DNA of 47,233 bases from Actinomycetota bacterium (GCA_009886035.1 VFJN01000005.1:1-47233); one strand, 5' to 3'. Shown: positions 1 to 7,463, counted from the stretch's first letter. Notes: a model not told the origin generated them from the sequence alone. A program made the numbers and translations.

Positions 1-117
1 CAACATGCCACAAAGCAGAGCAAGCGGGTTCTCGGTCAGGAGGGTGTCTGCTTCGGGGTTGCCCGTGAAGGGGGTCTTGATATGGGTCACCGGGTGGGAG
101 CCTACGTGCCCATCTCG
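1..117. repeat. left copy of 117-base direct repeat
   Basis: This stretch recurs at 3515-3631 in the same orientation with 7 mismatches over 117 bases (positions 13, 82, 83, 84, 94, 96 and 98 of the repeat). The first 81 bases hold a single mismatch and the rest are clustered near the right edge. Homology stops sharply after base 117. The left edge of the repeat cannot be seen because the window begins inside it. Both copies are coding in the same frame, and all four altered codons change the amino acid. Together the copies bound the accessory island. Confidence 0.9.
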
Positions 118-153
118 TTCGACTTCTCCCGGCTCGACCCGGTGTGGAAGTAG
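1..153 (+). CDS. C-terminal end of an unrecognised protein (partial)
   Basis: An open frame enters at base 1 and ends with TAG at 151-153, giving a 50-residue tail that includes GVAREGGLDMGHRVGAYVPI and ends in DPVWK. I do not recognise the family. The frame is supported by the second repeat copy at 3515-3631, which is open in the same frame and differs only by amino-acid replacements (K to E, M to R, V to L, G to A) before the two tails diverge completely. The upstream part lies outside the window, so length and function cannot be judged. Confidence 0.4.
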   Translation, partial: QHATKQSKRVLGQEGVCFGVAREGGLDMGHRVGAYVPISFDFSRLDPVWK

Positions 154-284
154 GGGCTGGACAAGCGAGACAGGGTGGGAAGGGCGGGACATGGCTGGCC
201 GAGGGTGCCCATAGCGGCAGAGTGGGACGCGTGACTAAGGTGAGCCGTTCGCCTCATCCCGGGGCTGACGGAGAGGGGTAGGCC

Positions 285-854
285 ATGGGGGATCAAATGG
301 ATCGACGAGCGTTGCTGAGGGGCGGAAGCGTCGCCGCCGCGGCGGTGGCCGCGGCCGCGGGCACGTCTGTGATGACCGCAGGCCCCGCCGCGGCGGCTCC
401 GTTAGTTCCCGTCTACCTGCCGTTGGGACCGATCCGGGTGTAGGACTCCCGCGAGGTGGGCGGGCGGATCAGCCGCAACCAGACCCGTAACGTGCACACT
501 GGTCTGGCGGATCCCGAGGTCCTGGGGTTATGCTTCAACGTCACGATCACGGGCACCGTGACCTCCTCGGGGTACCTGGCGATCTTCCCTGGCGACGGGG
601 CCTGGAGCGGAACCTCAAGCATCAACTGGGACAAGCCCGGCCAGACGATCGCCAACAACGCGTTCACGTGGGTGAGTTTGGTTGACGGCTCGATCAACGT
701 GCTCTGTGGGGCGGCCGCTGGTGGCAGCACGCACTTCATCTTGGACCTCGTGGCGATGTCGTTCATCACCGACCTTGGCTTGGTGGGCGCTGCGGAACTC
801 AAGGCTCAGTCGACCCGCTTGACCGCGGCCGTCGCGGCGGCTGCCGCCCGGTAG
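285..854 (+). pseudogene. Tat-exported protein of unknown function, interrupted by in-frame TAG
   Basis: The frame opens at ATG 285 (GAGAGG about 10 bases upstream) or ATG 297. It encodes a twin-arginine signal (DRRALLRGG followed by an Ala/Val-rich segment and a PAAAAP cleavage-like region), then a mature part of about 140 residues ending at TAG 852-854. The frame is cut by TAG at 441-443, in the middle of a motif reading PIRV-stop-DSR. Related secreted proteins usually read RVYDSR or RVYDTR there, so one base change in a Tyr codon explains it. Beyond the stop the frame stays open for 136 codons with protein-like composition. The rest of the domain is not one I can name. It may be a recent pseudogene, a readthrough gene or a base-call error. 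If translation restarts downstream the product would lack the export signal. Confidence 0.6.
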
Positions 855-1135
855 CGCCTCAGGCGCAGTCCACTGCTCTGTTCCGGGCGACGCCCACTCA
901 ACCACTGGAGCGCTCCCTGCACAGGAGACCGGTAGCGCTGCATAGCTGCCGCTCTGCCGCGGCGTGATCGGGCAGCGTGGGAACGGTGGCCGAGGGAACA
1001 CCGCGGCACCGGGGCGGCCGACCAGGCACTTGAAGGCGAAGGCCAGAACGGCGCCCAGACGGCCCGGCAATCGATGCCCTACTCTGTCCAGATCCTGGGC
1101 GGGTGCGGGCAGGCGAGCACGGAGGGGGTGGTCAC

Positions 1136-2167
1136 ATGGGGTTCCTCGACCGATTCAAGAACCTCGCCGACGCGTTCGAGCCGCTACCGCCCCTGAGCAC
1201 CGCTCCCCTCGCCGCGCTAACCGGCGGTGCCGACCGAGTCGCGGTCGTCGACTGCGAAACCACCGGCGTCTACAACAGCGACCGCATTGTCGAGATCGCC
1301 ATCGTCACCCTCGACCTCAACGGCCAGGTTATCGACGAATGGGACACGCTCGTCCAGCCCCAGCGCGACGTCGGCGCCTCCCACATCCACGGTCTCACCG
1401 CCGAAAGCCTCCGGAACGCACCCACCTTCGCCGACATCGCCGGCGACATCGCCATCCGCCTCCACGGCGCCTGCCTCGCAGCCCACAACCTCGGTTTCGA
1501 CCGGCGCATGCTTACCAACGAGTACGAGCGGATCGGCGCCGACTTCGCCGCGCCCTCCGGGCTCGACACCCTCACGGCAACCCGATGTCGCCTCGAAGTC
1601 GCCTGCACTGAACACCGCATCACGCTCGTGGACCACCACAGCGCCCTCGCCGACGCAACCGCCACCGCCACGCTCCTCATCCGAGTCGCCAGCGGCTGCG
1701 GCACCGGCGGTCCCGCCGCCGCTCCGGTGGGCCTCACTCGATCAGGTCGTGTCCTTCGCCGTGGCGACATCGCCACCGTCGTGGTATCGGACCCACCGCA
1801 CGTCGCTCAACTCGCCTACGCCCTCAACCACGACGGCATCGAAGTGGACATGCTCGCCTACCTCGACGTCCTCGGACGCGCCGTCTCGGACCTCCACATC
1901 GACCGAAACGAACGCGCCGAACTAGCGGTGTGGGCCGCCGAGCTGGGACTCAACGAGGCACAGCTCGCCCAAGCCCACCGCCGCTACATGAACGACCTCA
2001 TCGATGCTGCCCTCGCGGACGACGTCGTGACCGACGACGAGCTCGATGTCCTTCTGCGGGTGGGTAGCGCGCTGGAAGTCGATCCCAGGCCTACTACATC
2101 GGCGTCAACGCCAATTCGATCAAGCAGGGCTATGGAACGCCCTAGTGAAACTAGGTCACCATGTTGA
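1136..2167 (+). CDS. DnaQ-like 3'-5' exonuclease with TerB-like C-terminal region
   Basis: The start at ATG 1136 has GGAGGGGG just upstream; an earlier GTG at 1103 lacks this. The 343-residue product carries a DEDDh exonuclease domain at about residues 35-185: VDCETTG (D, E), HNLGFDRRML (D) and DHHSALADA (H, D). It is followed by a helical region (about 230-320) with acidic repeats like VVTDDELDVLL that resembles TerB-type domains. Long actinobacterial members of this family often end in a BRCT domain, which is missing here. The last 25 or so residues (after EVDPRP) are Ser/Thr/Arg-rich and look like out-of-frame sequence, so the 3' end is probably a recombination junction or frameshift. It sits in the accessory island. 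Likely role: DNA end processing or repair; substrate unknown. Confidence 0.8.
   Translation: MGFLDRFKNLADAFEPLPPLSTAPLAALTGGADRVAVVDCETTGVYNSDRIVEIAIVTLDLNGQVIDEWDTLVQPQRDVGASHIHGLTAESLRNAPTFADIAGDIAIRLHGACLAAHNLGFDRRMLTNEYERIGADFAAPSGLDTLTATRCRLEVACTEHRITLVDHHSALADATATATLLIRVASGCGTGGPAAAPVGLTRSGRVLRRGDIATVVVSDPPHVAQLAYALNHDGIEVDMLAYLDVLGRAVSDLHIDRNERAELAVWAAELGLNEAQLAQAHRRYMNDLIDAALADDVVTDDELDVLLRVGSALEVDPRPTTSASTPIRSSRAMERPSETRSPC
2141..2155. other. perfect hairpin near the end of the exonuclease gene
   Basis: CCTAG at 2141-2145 and CTAGG at 2151-2155 form a perfect 5-base-pair stem around the loop TGAAA. It lies inside the last codons of the exonuclease gene and 5 bases before the next ATG at 2161. 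There is no T-run after it, so it is not a classical terminator. It may mark a junction or affect translation of the small membrane protein. Confidence 0.35.
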
Positions 2168-2442
2168 CCAACGCGCTGCGGCGCGTTGGATTTGTATGGA
2201 ACATGATTCTAACGGATTGGGCTCGGCATGTTCCGATCCAGTTGGACATTCTGATCGCAGCTTCGGGGCTGTTCACCCTGGTTCTGTGGGGTTCACCGAA
2301 TTCGCTCCTTAACGGAGTGATCCGAATCGCAACACTGGCGGGGCTATGGGGGGTTGGCTGGTCGCTCGCTGATCCAGACCGCCTTGCACAGCGATCCAAA
2401 AATTTGAGGCCGAGGCAGTTGCGGGCGACCATTGCAGTCTAG
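2161..2442 (+). CDS. small membrane protein of unknown function, possibly longer by TAG readthrough
   Basis: ATG 2161 overlaps the end of the exonuclease gene and opens a 93-residue frame ending at TAG 2440-2442. It has two hydrophobic stretches: one around ILIAASGLFTLVLWG and one around VIRIATLAGLWGVGW. After the TAG the same frame continues without a stop to TAG 2554-2556 and encodes two further short hydrophobic segments (LGCLALYLVM and AAIVLGLVPIVF) followed by a basic tail. The continuation looks like membrane protein, so the intact ancestor was probably about 131 residues with three or four membrane spans. No ribosome binding site is obvious and I cannot name a family. Coding status is uncertain. 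Confidence 0.35.
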   Translation: MLTNALRRVGFVWNMILTDWARHVPIQLDILIAASGLFTLVLWGSPNSLLNGVIRIATLAGLWGVGWSLADPDRLAQRSKNLRPRQLRATIAV

Positions 2443-2564
2443 CTAGGTTGTTTGGCGCTGTACCTGGTCATGGATCCGGGGGCATTTGGAGGGGCAGCGA
2501 TAGTGCTTGGGCTTGTTCCTATCGTCTTTCGGCTGAGGTCGGGACGGCTGGCGTAGATCGGGCT

Positions 2565-2762
2565 CTACGCGATGAGGCGTGGTTGGCGGGGTCGTATTGA
2601 TGCGACGGGGCGAGTCCTCCATGGGGGGCCGCACCGCAGGAGGAGCCGGAGCCTGTAGTTGTCGAAGTTGCGGAACCCGAACCCGAGTCGCTTGATGTTC
2701 TTGATGATCAGGTTGGTGCCTTCGGTGGCGACGGCGCCGCTTCGGTTCTTCATCGCAGCTCG
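2565..2762 (-). pseudogene. 3' remnant of an ISL3-type transposase
   Basis: Read on the minus strand, this encodes a C-terminal fragment with GTNLIIKNIKRLGFGFRN followed by FDNYRLRLLLRCG. This matches the end of the DDE domain of ISL3-family transposases (usual pattern: EG-N-LIK-KR-GFGF-NF-NYRLR-LL). A complete enzyme is about 400 residues; only about 60 remain, the 5' part is missing and no terminal inverted repeats were found. It is inactive. Together with the readthrough tail at 2443-2556 it is what fills the 373-base interval between the small membrane gene and the toxin-antitoxin pair. Confidence 0.75.
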
Positions 2763-2800
2763 GCGTTCGCTCGACGACCTCGGCGGACCGTCTCACCGGT

Positions 2801-2811
2801 GATACAGTATC
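2801..2811. promoter_or_regulatory. palindrome overlapping the toxin-antitoxin promoter
   Basis: GATAC-A-GTATC is a perfect inverted repeat ending 4 bases before the antitoxin ATG at 2816. It contains TACAGT, which fits a sigma-70 minus-10 element. Phd/YefM antitoxins typically repress their own operon by binding such a palindrome over the promoter, so this is the likely autoregulatory operator. The short distance leaves little room for a leader, which suggests leaderless or nearly leaderless mRNA. Confidence 0.5.
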
Positions 2812-2815
2812 GGTC

Positions 2816-3052
2816 ATGGCTGAAGCGACGGTGCGGGATCTGCGGAACAAGGGCGGCGAGGTCCTCGACCGGGTGCTGGCCGGCGAACGGGTCACCGTCA
2901 CCCGAGACGGCAGGCCGGTTGCCGAGCTTCGGCCACTGCCGGGCACCCGCCTCAACGCGCACGCGCTCGTCGAGCGGTTCCGCCGCCTGCCACCAGTCGA
3001 TCCGGATCGCTTCCGCCACGATGTCGACGCCGTAGTCGACCAGGCGATCTGA
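2816..3052 (+). CDS. Phd/YefM-family antitoxin
   Basis: A 78-residue protein with the N-terminal DNA-binding fold of Phd/YefM antitoxins: VRDLRNKGGEVLDRV, then GERVTVTRDGRPVAELRPL, a strand-rich half typical of the family. The C-terminal half (about 48-78; ALVERFRRLPPVDPDRF) is the toxin-wrapping segment. It neutralises the PIN toxin encoded 3 bases downstream and is expected to repress the operon through the palindrome at 2801-2811. Length and order (antitoxin first) are normal for this class. It lies on the small repeat-bounded island, consistent with a stabilising module. Confidence 0.88.
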   Translation: MAEATVRDLRNKGGEVLDRVLAGERVTVTRDGRPVAELRPLPGTRLNAHALVERFRRLPPVDPDRFRHDVDAVVDQAI

Positions 3053-3055
3053 CCG

Positions 3056-3460
3056 ATGGGCGCCGGCATCCTCGACACGAACACGGTGATCCTCCTGGAG
3101 CGACTCGATCCCGACGACCTGCCGGCCGAGCCGGTGATTGCCGCGATCACCCTTGCGGAGCTGTCCGTCGGCCCGCTCGTCACCGACGACGACCACGAGC
3201 GCTCCGCTCGCCAGGCGCGGCTGCAGGAGGTGGAGTCGGTGTTCGAACCCCTGCCGTTCGACGCCATCGCGGCACGAGCCTTCGGCGGGGTCGCTGCGGC
3301 GCTTCGGCATTCCGGTCGCAAGTCGTCCGCTCGAGCGTTCGACGCGCTGATCGCCGCGACCGCGATCGCCAACCAGCTGCCGCTCTACACCTGTAACCCC
3401 CGCGACTACGCCGGGATCGACGGCCTCGACCTCGTGGAGCTCACGCACCCTGACGCGTGA
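3056..3460 (+). CDS. VapC-like PIN-domain ribonuclease toxin
   Basis: A 134-residue PIN protein starting 3 bases after the antitoxin stop. The acidic metal-binding residues are present: LDTNTVI (Asp 7), ITLAELSVG (Glu), AFDALIAATA (Asp) and the late TCNPRDY. The family cleaves specific RNAs, commonly tRNA or rRNA, in a metal-dependent way; the target here cannot be predicted. The length is normal and the frame intact, so the pair is probably functional. It is co-transcribed with the antitoxin. The gene ends 42 bases before the remnant starting at 3503. Confidence 0.88.
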   Translation: MGAGILDTNTVILLERLDPDDLPAEPVIAAITLAELSVGPLVTDDDHERSARQARLQEVESVFEPLPFDAIAARAFGGVAAALRHSGRKSSARAFDALIAATAIANQLPLYTCNPRDYAGIDGLDLVELTHPDA

Positions 3461-3502
3461 ACGACGGCCGGTGGGGCAGCCGGCTTGTGTTCGTTACCGC
3501 AT

Positions 3503-3658
3503 GTGCTGGTCGAGCAACATGCCACAGAGCAGAGCAAGCGGGTTCTCGGTCAGGAGGGTGTCTGCTTCGGGGTTGCCCGTGAAGGGGGTCTTGATCGTGG
3601 TCACCGGTTAGCAGCCTACGTGCCCATCTCGGAGGACCGAGTGGTTGTCTTGCCTTAG
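3503..3658 (+). pseudogene. 3' fragment related to the protein ending at 153
   Basis: The frame is open from 3461, with GTG 3503 as first plausible start, to TAG 3656-3658. The encoded tail is homologous to residues 1-39 of the frame at 1-153 and then ends differently (SEDRVVVLP). The TAG overlaps the aceE stop codon on the other strand (3655-3657), so this may be the original end of a host gene that was convergent with aceE. The 5' part is absent, replaced by the island. Function unknown. Confidence 0.4.
3515..3631. repeat. right copy of 117-base direct repeat
   Basis: Direct copy of 1-117 with 7 mismatches (110 of 117 identical). Most differences are whole-codon changes near the right edge: ATG versus CGT and GTG-GGA versus TTA-GCA. 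It marks the right limit of the accessory island, directly next to aceE. It behaves like an attachment-site duplication placed in the 3' end of a gene, but no recombinase gene is visible between the copies. Confidence 0.9.
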
Positions 3659-6354
3659 GGCGTGAGCCGAGGGTCGGCCCGCTCAGGGTCGAGACCGTAG
3701 TGACGAATGGCTTCATTCACCACCGAGGCTTGGAGTTCCCCATCGGCCACCAGTGCGGCCAGGGTGGCCACCACGATGTTGGCGGCGTCTACTTCGAAGT
3801 AACGCCGGAGCGCCTCGCGGGTGTCGCTGCGACCAAACCCATCGGTGCCCAGCGGAGTGAACCGGCGGCCGGGGGGAATCCAGCGGGCCACCTGGTCGGG
3901 GACGGCCTTCATGAAGTCCGTGACGGCGATCACCGGACCCTCGCCGGCAAGGATTTCCGTGACGCGAGCCCGGCGGTGGGGTAGGTCCGGATGGAGACGG
4001 TTCCACCGTTCGGTGGTGAGCGCCTGTTCGCGTAGTCGCTTGTAATTAGTGGCAGAGAACAGTTCGGCGGCCACGTCATAGCGCTCGGCCAGTTCGGTCT
4101 GGGCCTCCCGAGCGGCCACGTTGGCCGCGCCCGAGAACACGATGGTGGCCTTATGTCGAGGGCCGCTGGGTGCCTCAGCCCACCGGTAGAGGCCTTCCAC
4201 CACCCCCTTCGCCACGCCGTCCGCCATGGCCGGCATGAGTTGATTCTCGTTGTAGAGGGTGAGATAGAAGATGGTGTCTTCATTGTCGAGCCACATGCGA
4301 CGCAGCCCATGCCGCACGATGGTGGCCACTTCGTAGGCGAAGGCCGGGTCGTAGGCCTCCACCGCCGGATTCACCGATGCCAACAGGAGGCTATGGCCGT
4401 CTTGATGCTGGAGCCCCTCACCCATCAAGGTGGTGCGCCCGGCGGTGGCGCCGAGGAGGAACCCTCGGGCCCGGGCGTCGGTCGCCTGCCAGATCAGGTC
4501 GCCCACCCGTTGGAAGCCGAACATCGAATAGAAGGTGAAGAAGGGCACCATCGGCACCCCTTGGGTGGCGTAACTGGTGCCGGCGGCGATAAATGACGCC
4601 AGACCGCCGGCCTCGGTGATGCCCTCTTCGAGGATCTGGCCAGACTGACTCTCCTTGTAGGAAAGCAACAGGGCGTGGTCTACCGGCTCGTAGTGCTGCC
4701 CGTGGGAGGCGTAGATCCCGAACTCTTTGAATAATGAATCCATGCCGAAGGTACGCGCTTCGTCCGGAATGATCGGCACTACCCGGGGGCCGAAGTTGGG
4801 ATCCCGACAGAGGTTGCGGAGCAGACGAGTGAAGGACGTAGTGGTGGACGCCGCCTGTTGGCCGCTGCCGGCCAACAGGGGCTCGAACGCTTTCTTGGCC
4901 GGGAGTTCCAGCGGGCGTTGGATGTTCACGATCCGCTGGGGGAGTGAGCCGCCCAAGGCGTGGCGTTGGGCCCGGAGGTATTTTCCGATGTCTGAGTCCG
5001 CATCCACGGTGACGTAGGGAGGCTCCTGGTCATCGGCAAGGGCCTCCTCCGGCACCTCGTCTTGGAGGTGGAGTCGCTCGCGCAGGGCACGGAATTGGCC
5101 GGTGGTCATCTTTTTGATCTGGTGGGTGGCATTGCGGCTCTCCACCTCCGGGCCGAGTGTCCAACCCTTCACGGTCTTGGCCAGGATCACCGTGGGCCCG
5201 CCCACTTGCTCGGTGGCGGCGCGATACGCGGCGTAAAGCTTTTGGTAGTCGTGGCCACCGCGAGGAAGGTTACGGATCTCCTCGTCGCTGAGGTGTTCGA
5301 CCAGTTGTGTCAGGCGTGGATCGGGGCCGAAAAAATGCTCCCGGGCGTACGCGCCGGACTCCACCGCGTAGCGCTGGAACTCCCCGTCCACGGTGGTCTG
5401 CATCTTGGTCAGCAGCACGCCGTCCACGTCCCGCATCAGCAGTTCGTCCCACTTGCGGCCCCACACCACCTTGATGACATTCCATCCCGCCCCGCGAAAC
5501 ATCGCCTCCAGTTCCTGGATGATCTTGCCGTTGCCCCGCACCGGACCGTCGAGTCGCTGAAGGTTGCAGTTGACCACCCAGGTGAGATTGTCGAGGCCCT
5601 CGCGTGCGGCCAGGGAAATGGAGCCCAACGTCTCCGGCTCATCACACTCTCCGTCGCCCACGAACGCCCACACCCGGGATTCGCTGGTGTCGACCAGCTG
5701 GCGATTGTGAAGGTATTTGTTGAAGCGGGCGTGGTAGATCGAACACAGCGCCCCGAGGCCCATGGAGACGGTGGGGAACTCCCAGAAGGTCGGCATGAGT
5801 CGAGGATGCGGGTATGACGACAGGCCGCCACCGCCTATTTCGCGCCGGAAGTGATCGAGCTGGTCGGCGGTCAGTTGGCCTTCCAGGAAGGCCCGGGCGT
5901 AGATGCCGGGAGCGGCGTGACCCTGCACATAAAGGTGGTCACCGGCCCGGCCGCCGTCTTTGCCGCGAAAGAAGTGATTGAAGCCCACTTCATACAAAGC
6001 GGCGGAAGACGCGAAGGTGGCGAGGTGACCGCCGATGCCCTGATCGTGGTGGTTGGCCTTGACCACCATCACCGCCGCGTTCCAGCGGATGAAGGCTCGG
6101 ATTCGGCGTTCGATGTATTCATCGCCGGGGAACAACGGCTCCTGATCGGTTGGGATCGAGTTCACGTAGGGCGTCGACACGCTGACGGGGGCGCCCACAT
6201 GAAGCTCACGGGCTCGTTCGAGCAGCCGGGCCAGCAGGAATCGGGCGCGGGTCCGCCCTTCGATGGTGGTGACGGCATCAAGGGAGTCGATCCACTCCTG
6301 GGTCTGCGCGGGGTCCGTGTCGGGGAGTTGATCCAGGAAGCCGTCAATGCTCAT
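3655..6354 (-). CDS. aceE: pyruvate dehydrogenase E1 component, homodimeric type
   Basis: An 899-residue protein, close to the usual 890-930 of homodimeric AceE. It decarboxylates pyruvate with thiamine diphosphate and passes the acetyl group to lipoyl-E2. The thiamine-binding motif is clear at about residue 233 (FVGDGECDEPE ... NCNLQRLDG). N-terminal signatures include WNAAVMV and GIGGHLATFASSA, followed by GGDGGRAGDH-like FFRGKDGG. The C-terminal transketolase-like half includes GRTTLMGEGLQHQDGHS. Start is ATG 6354. It stands alone on the minus strand, divergent from rnhA by 29-47 bases, so both promoters must overlap. Its E2 and E3 partners are encoded 10 kb away (lpd 14633, E2 16061). Stop is TAA at 3657-3655. 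Confidence 0.97.
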   Translation of the reverse strand: MSIDGFLDQLPDTDPAQTQEWIDSLDAVTTIEGRTRARFLLARLLERARELHVGAPVSVSTPYVNSIPTDQEPLFPGDEYIERRIRAFIRWNAAVMVVKANHHDQGIGGHLATFASSAALYEVGFNHFFRGKDGGRAGDHLYVQGHAAPGIYARAFLEGQLTADQLDHFRREIGGGGLSSYPHPRLMPTFWEFPTVSMGLGALCSIYHARFNKYLHNRQLVDTSESRVWAFVGDGECDEPETLGSISLAAREGLDNLTWVVNCNLQRLDGPVRGNGKIIQELEAMFRGAGWNVIKVVWGRKWDELLMRDVDGVLLTKMQTTVDGEFQRYAVESGAYAREHFFGPDPRLTQLVEHLSDEEIRNLPRGGHDYQKLYAAYRAATEQVGGPTVILAKTVKGWTLGPEVESRNATHQIKKMTTGQFRALRERLHLQDEVPEEALADDQEPPYVTVDADSDIGKYLRAQRHALGGSLPQRIVNIQRPLELPAKKAFEPLLAGSGQQAASTTTSFTRLLRNLCRDPNFGPRVVPIIPDEARTFGMDSLFKEFGIYASHGQHYEPVDHALLLSYKESQSGQILEEGITEAGGLASFIAAGTSYATQGVPMVPFFTFYSMFGFQRVGDLIWQATDARARGFLLGATAGRTTLMGEGLQHQDGHSLLLASVNPAVEAYDPAFAYEVATIVRHGLRRMWLDNEDTIFYLTLYNENQLMPAMADGVAKGVVEGLYRWAEAPSGPRHKATIVFSGAANVAAREAQTELAERYDVAAELFSATNYKRLREQALTTERWNRLHPDLPHRRARVTEILAGEGPVIAVTDFMKAVPDQVARWIPPGRRFTPLGTDGFGRSDTREALRRYFEVDAANIVVATLAALVADGELQASVVNEAIRHYGLDPERADPRLTP

Positions 6355-6401
6355 CTGTCCATTGTCTCGCTTCGAGCGCCCCCATGCGCCACCATCGCCC
6401 T

Positions 6402-7430
6402 GTGACTACTTCGGCTCGCCACCCAAACGTGGCCTACACGGACGGTGCCTGCTCGGGAAACCCGGGTCCGGGAGGGTGGGCGTGGGCCATCCCGGGAGGG
6501 CGGTTCGCATCGGGTGCCGAGGGCCATTCCACCAACCAACGCATGGAGCTCACGGCGGCTCATCAGGCCCTGGTCGCCATCCAAGGACCGCTCACCATCG
6601 TGAGTGACAGCACCTACGTGGTTCATTGCTTCCGTGACAAGTGGTACGAAGGCTGGAAGAAGCGCGGCTGGAAGAACTCCAAGCGGGAGCCGGTAGCCAA
6701 CCAGGACCTGTGGGAGCCGTTCATCGACGAGTACCTCGAGCGCGGGGATGTGAACTTCGAGTGGGTGAAGGGGCATGCCGGCGATCCGATGAACGATCTG
6801 GTGGACCGCTTGGCGGTGGAGGCAGCCGCCGCTCAACTCGGCCGGGTCGGGGAGGGGGAGCCCACCGACCTGGGTCCGCCCGACGCGGTGGGGCCGAGCC
6901 ATGCCCGGCGCGATAAGCGGCTGCCGGCGGGGCGACTGGTGCTGGTGGCGGGCCACCGCCCCGGCGCCGTGGGCGGCTACGGCGACAACGCCATCTCCGA
7001 CGCGGTACGGGCCCGGCTAGGCGAGTTGCTCGTGGGCCTGCGGACCATCGACGGACCCTTCACGGTGGTAAGCGGGTTGCGCCTGGGGGCGGAGCAACTT
7101 GGCGCCGAGGCCGCCCTGGAGCAGGGGTTCCCGCTGGTGGCGGTCTTGCCGTACCCCGCCCCCGATGCTCCGTGGCCGCCCGAGGCGCGACGGCGCTTTG
7201 CCGGCCTTGTGGCCCAGGCCAAGAAAGCCGTCACCCTCGATCGCAAGGTACCCACCTCCAAACAAGGGGCGGGAATGGCACTCGGGAAACGGGACGACTG
7301 GCTGGCTACGCAGGTGGACACGGCGGTGGTGGTCTGGGATCGCCAAGACGCCGAGGTCGGTCGCCTCGTGCGAGTGCTGGAGGATCACCTCGGGGCGGAC
7401 CAAGTGCTCTTCGTCCAGCCCTCGCGGTAG
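6402..7430 (+). CDS. rnhA: ribonuclease HI fused to a C-terminal SLOG (YpsA/DUF1273-like) domain
   Basis: Start is GTG 6402 or ATG 6384; neither has a strong ribosome site, and GTG 6402 leaves more room for the divergent aceE promoter. Residues about 5-145 are RNase HI, which degrades RNA in RNA-DNA hybrids. The catalytic set is present: YTDGACSGNPG (D), QRMELTAA (E), IVSDSTYV (D) and GDPMNDLVDRLA (D). After a Pro/Gly linker, residues about 180-342 form a second domain with LVAGHRPGAVGGYGDN, FTVVSGLRLGAEQLGAE, PLVAVLPYP and TAVVVWD. This is the pattern of SLOG Rossmann-type nucleotide-binding proteins of the YpsA group (GHRP, SGLALG, PLIAAIPF, IAVWDG). Stand-alone RNase HI is about 155 residues. 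Mycobacterial RnhC is also bifunctional, but with a phosphatase domain, not SLOG. Confidence 0.9.
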   Translation: MTTSARHPNVAYTDGACSGNPGPGGWAWAIPGGRFASGAEGHSTNQRMELTAAHQALVAIQGPLTIVSDSTYVVHCFRDKWYEGWKKRGWKNSKREPVANQDLWEPFIDEYLERGDVNFEWVKGHAGDPMNDLVDRLAVEAAAAQLGRVGEGEPTDLGPPDAVGPSHARRDKRLPAGRLVLVAGHRPGAVGGYGDNAISDAVRARLGELLVGLRTIDGPFTVVSGLRLGAEQLGAEAALEQGFPLVAVLPYPAPDAPWPPEARRRFAGLVAQAKKAVTLDRKVPTSKQGAGMALGKRDDWLATQVDTAVVVWDRQDAEVGRLVRVLEDHLGADQVLFVQPSR

Positions 7431-7463
7431 CACTCGCTATCGCCACCGTGTTTCCCCCTGGCG

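Noticed and set aside
855-1135. Possible small gene in the gap before the exonuclease
   Set aside because: Open frames exist on both strands but none has a ribosome site, domain or protein-like composition; I see nothing definite here.
1-3631. Diversity-generating retroelement with template and variable repeats
   Set aside because: Mismatches between the repeats are not confined to adenines, and no reverse transcriptase is encoded nearby.
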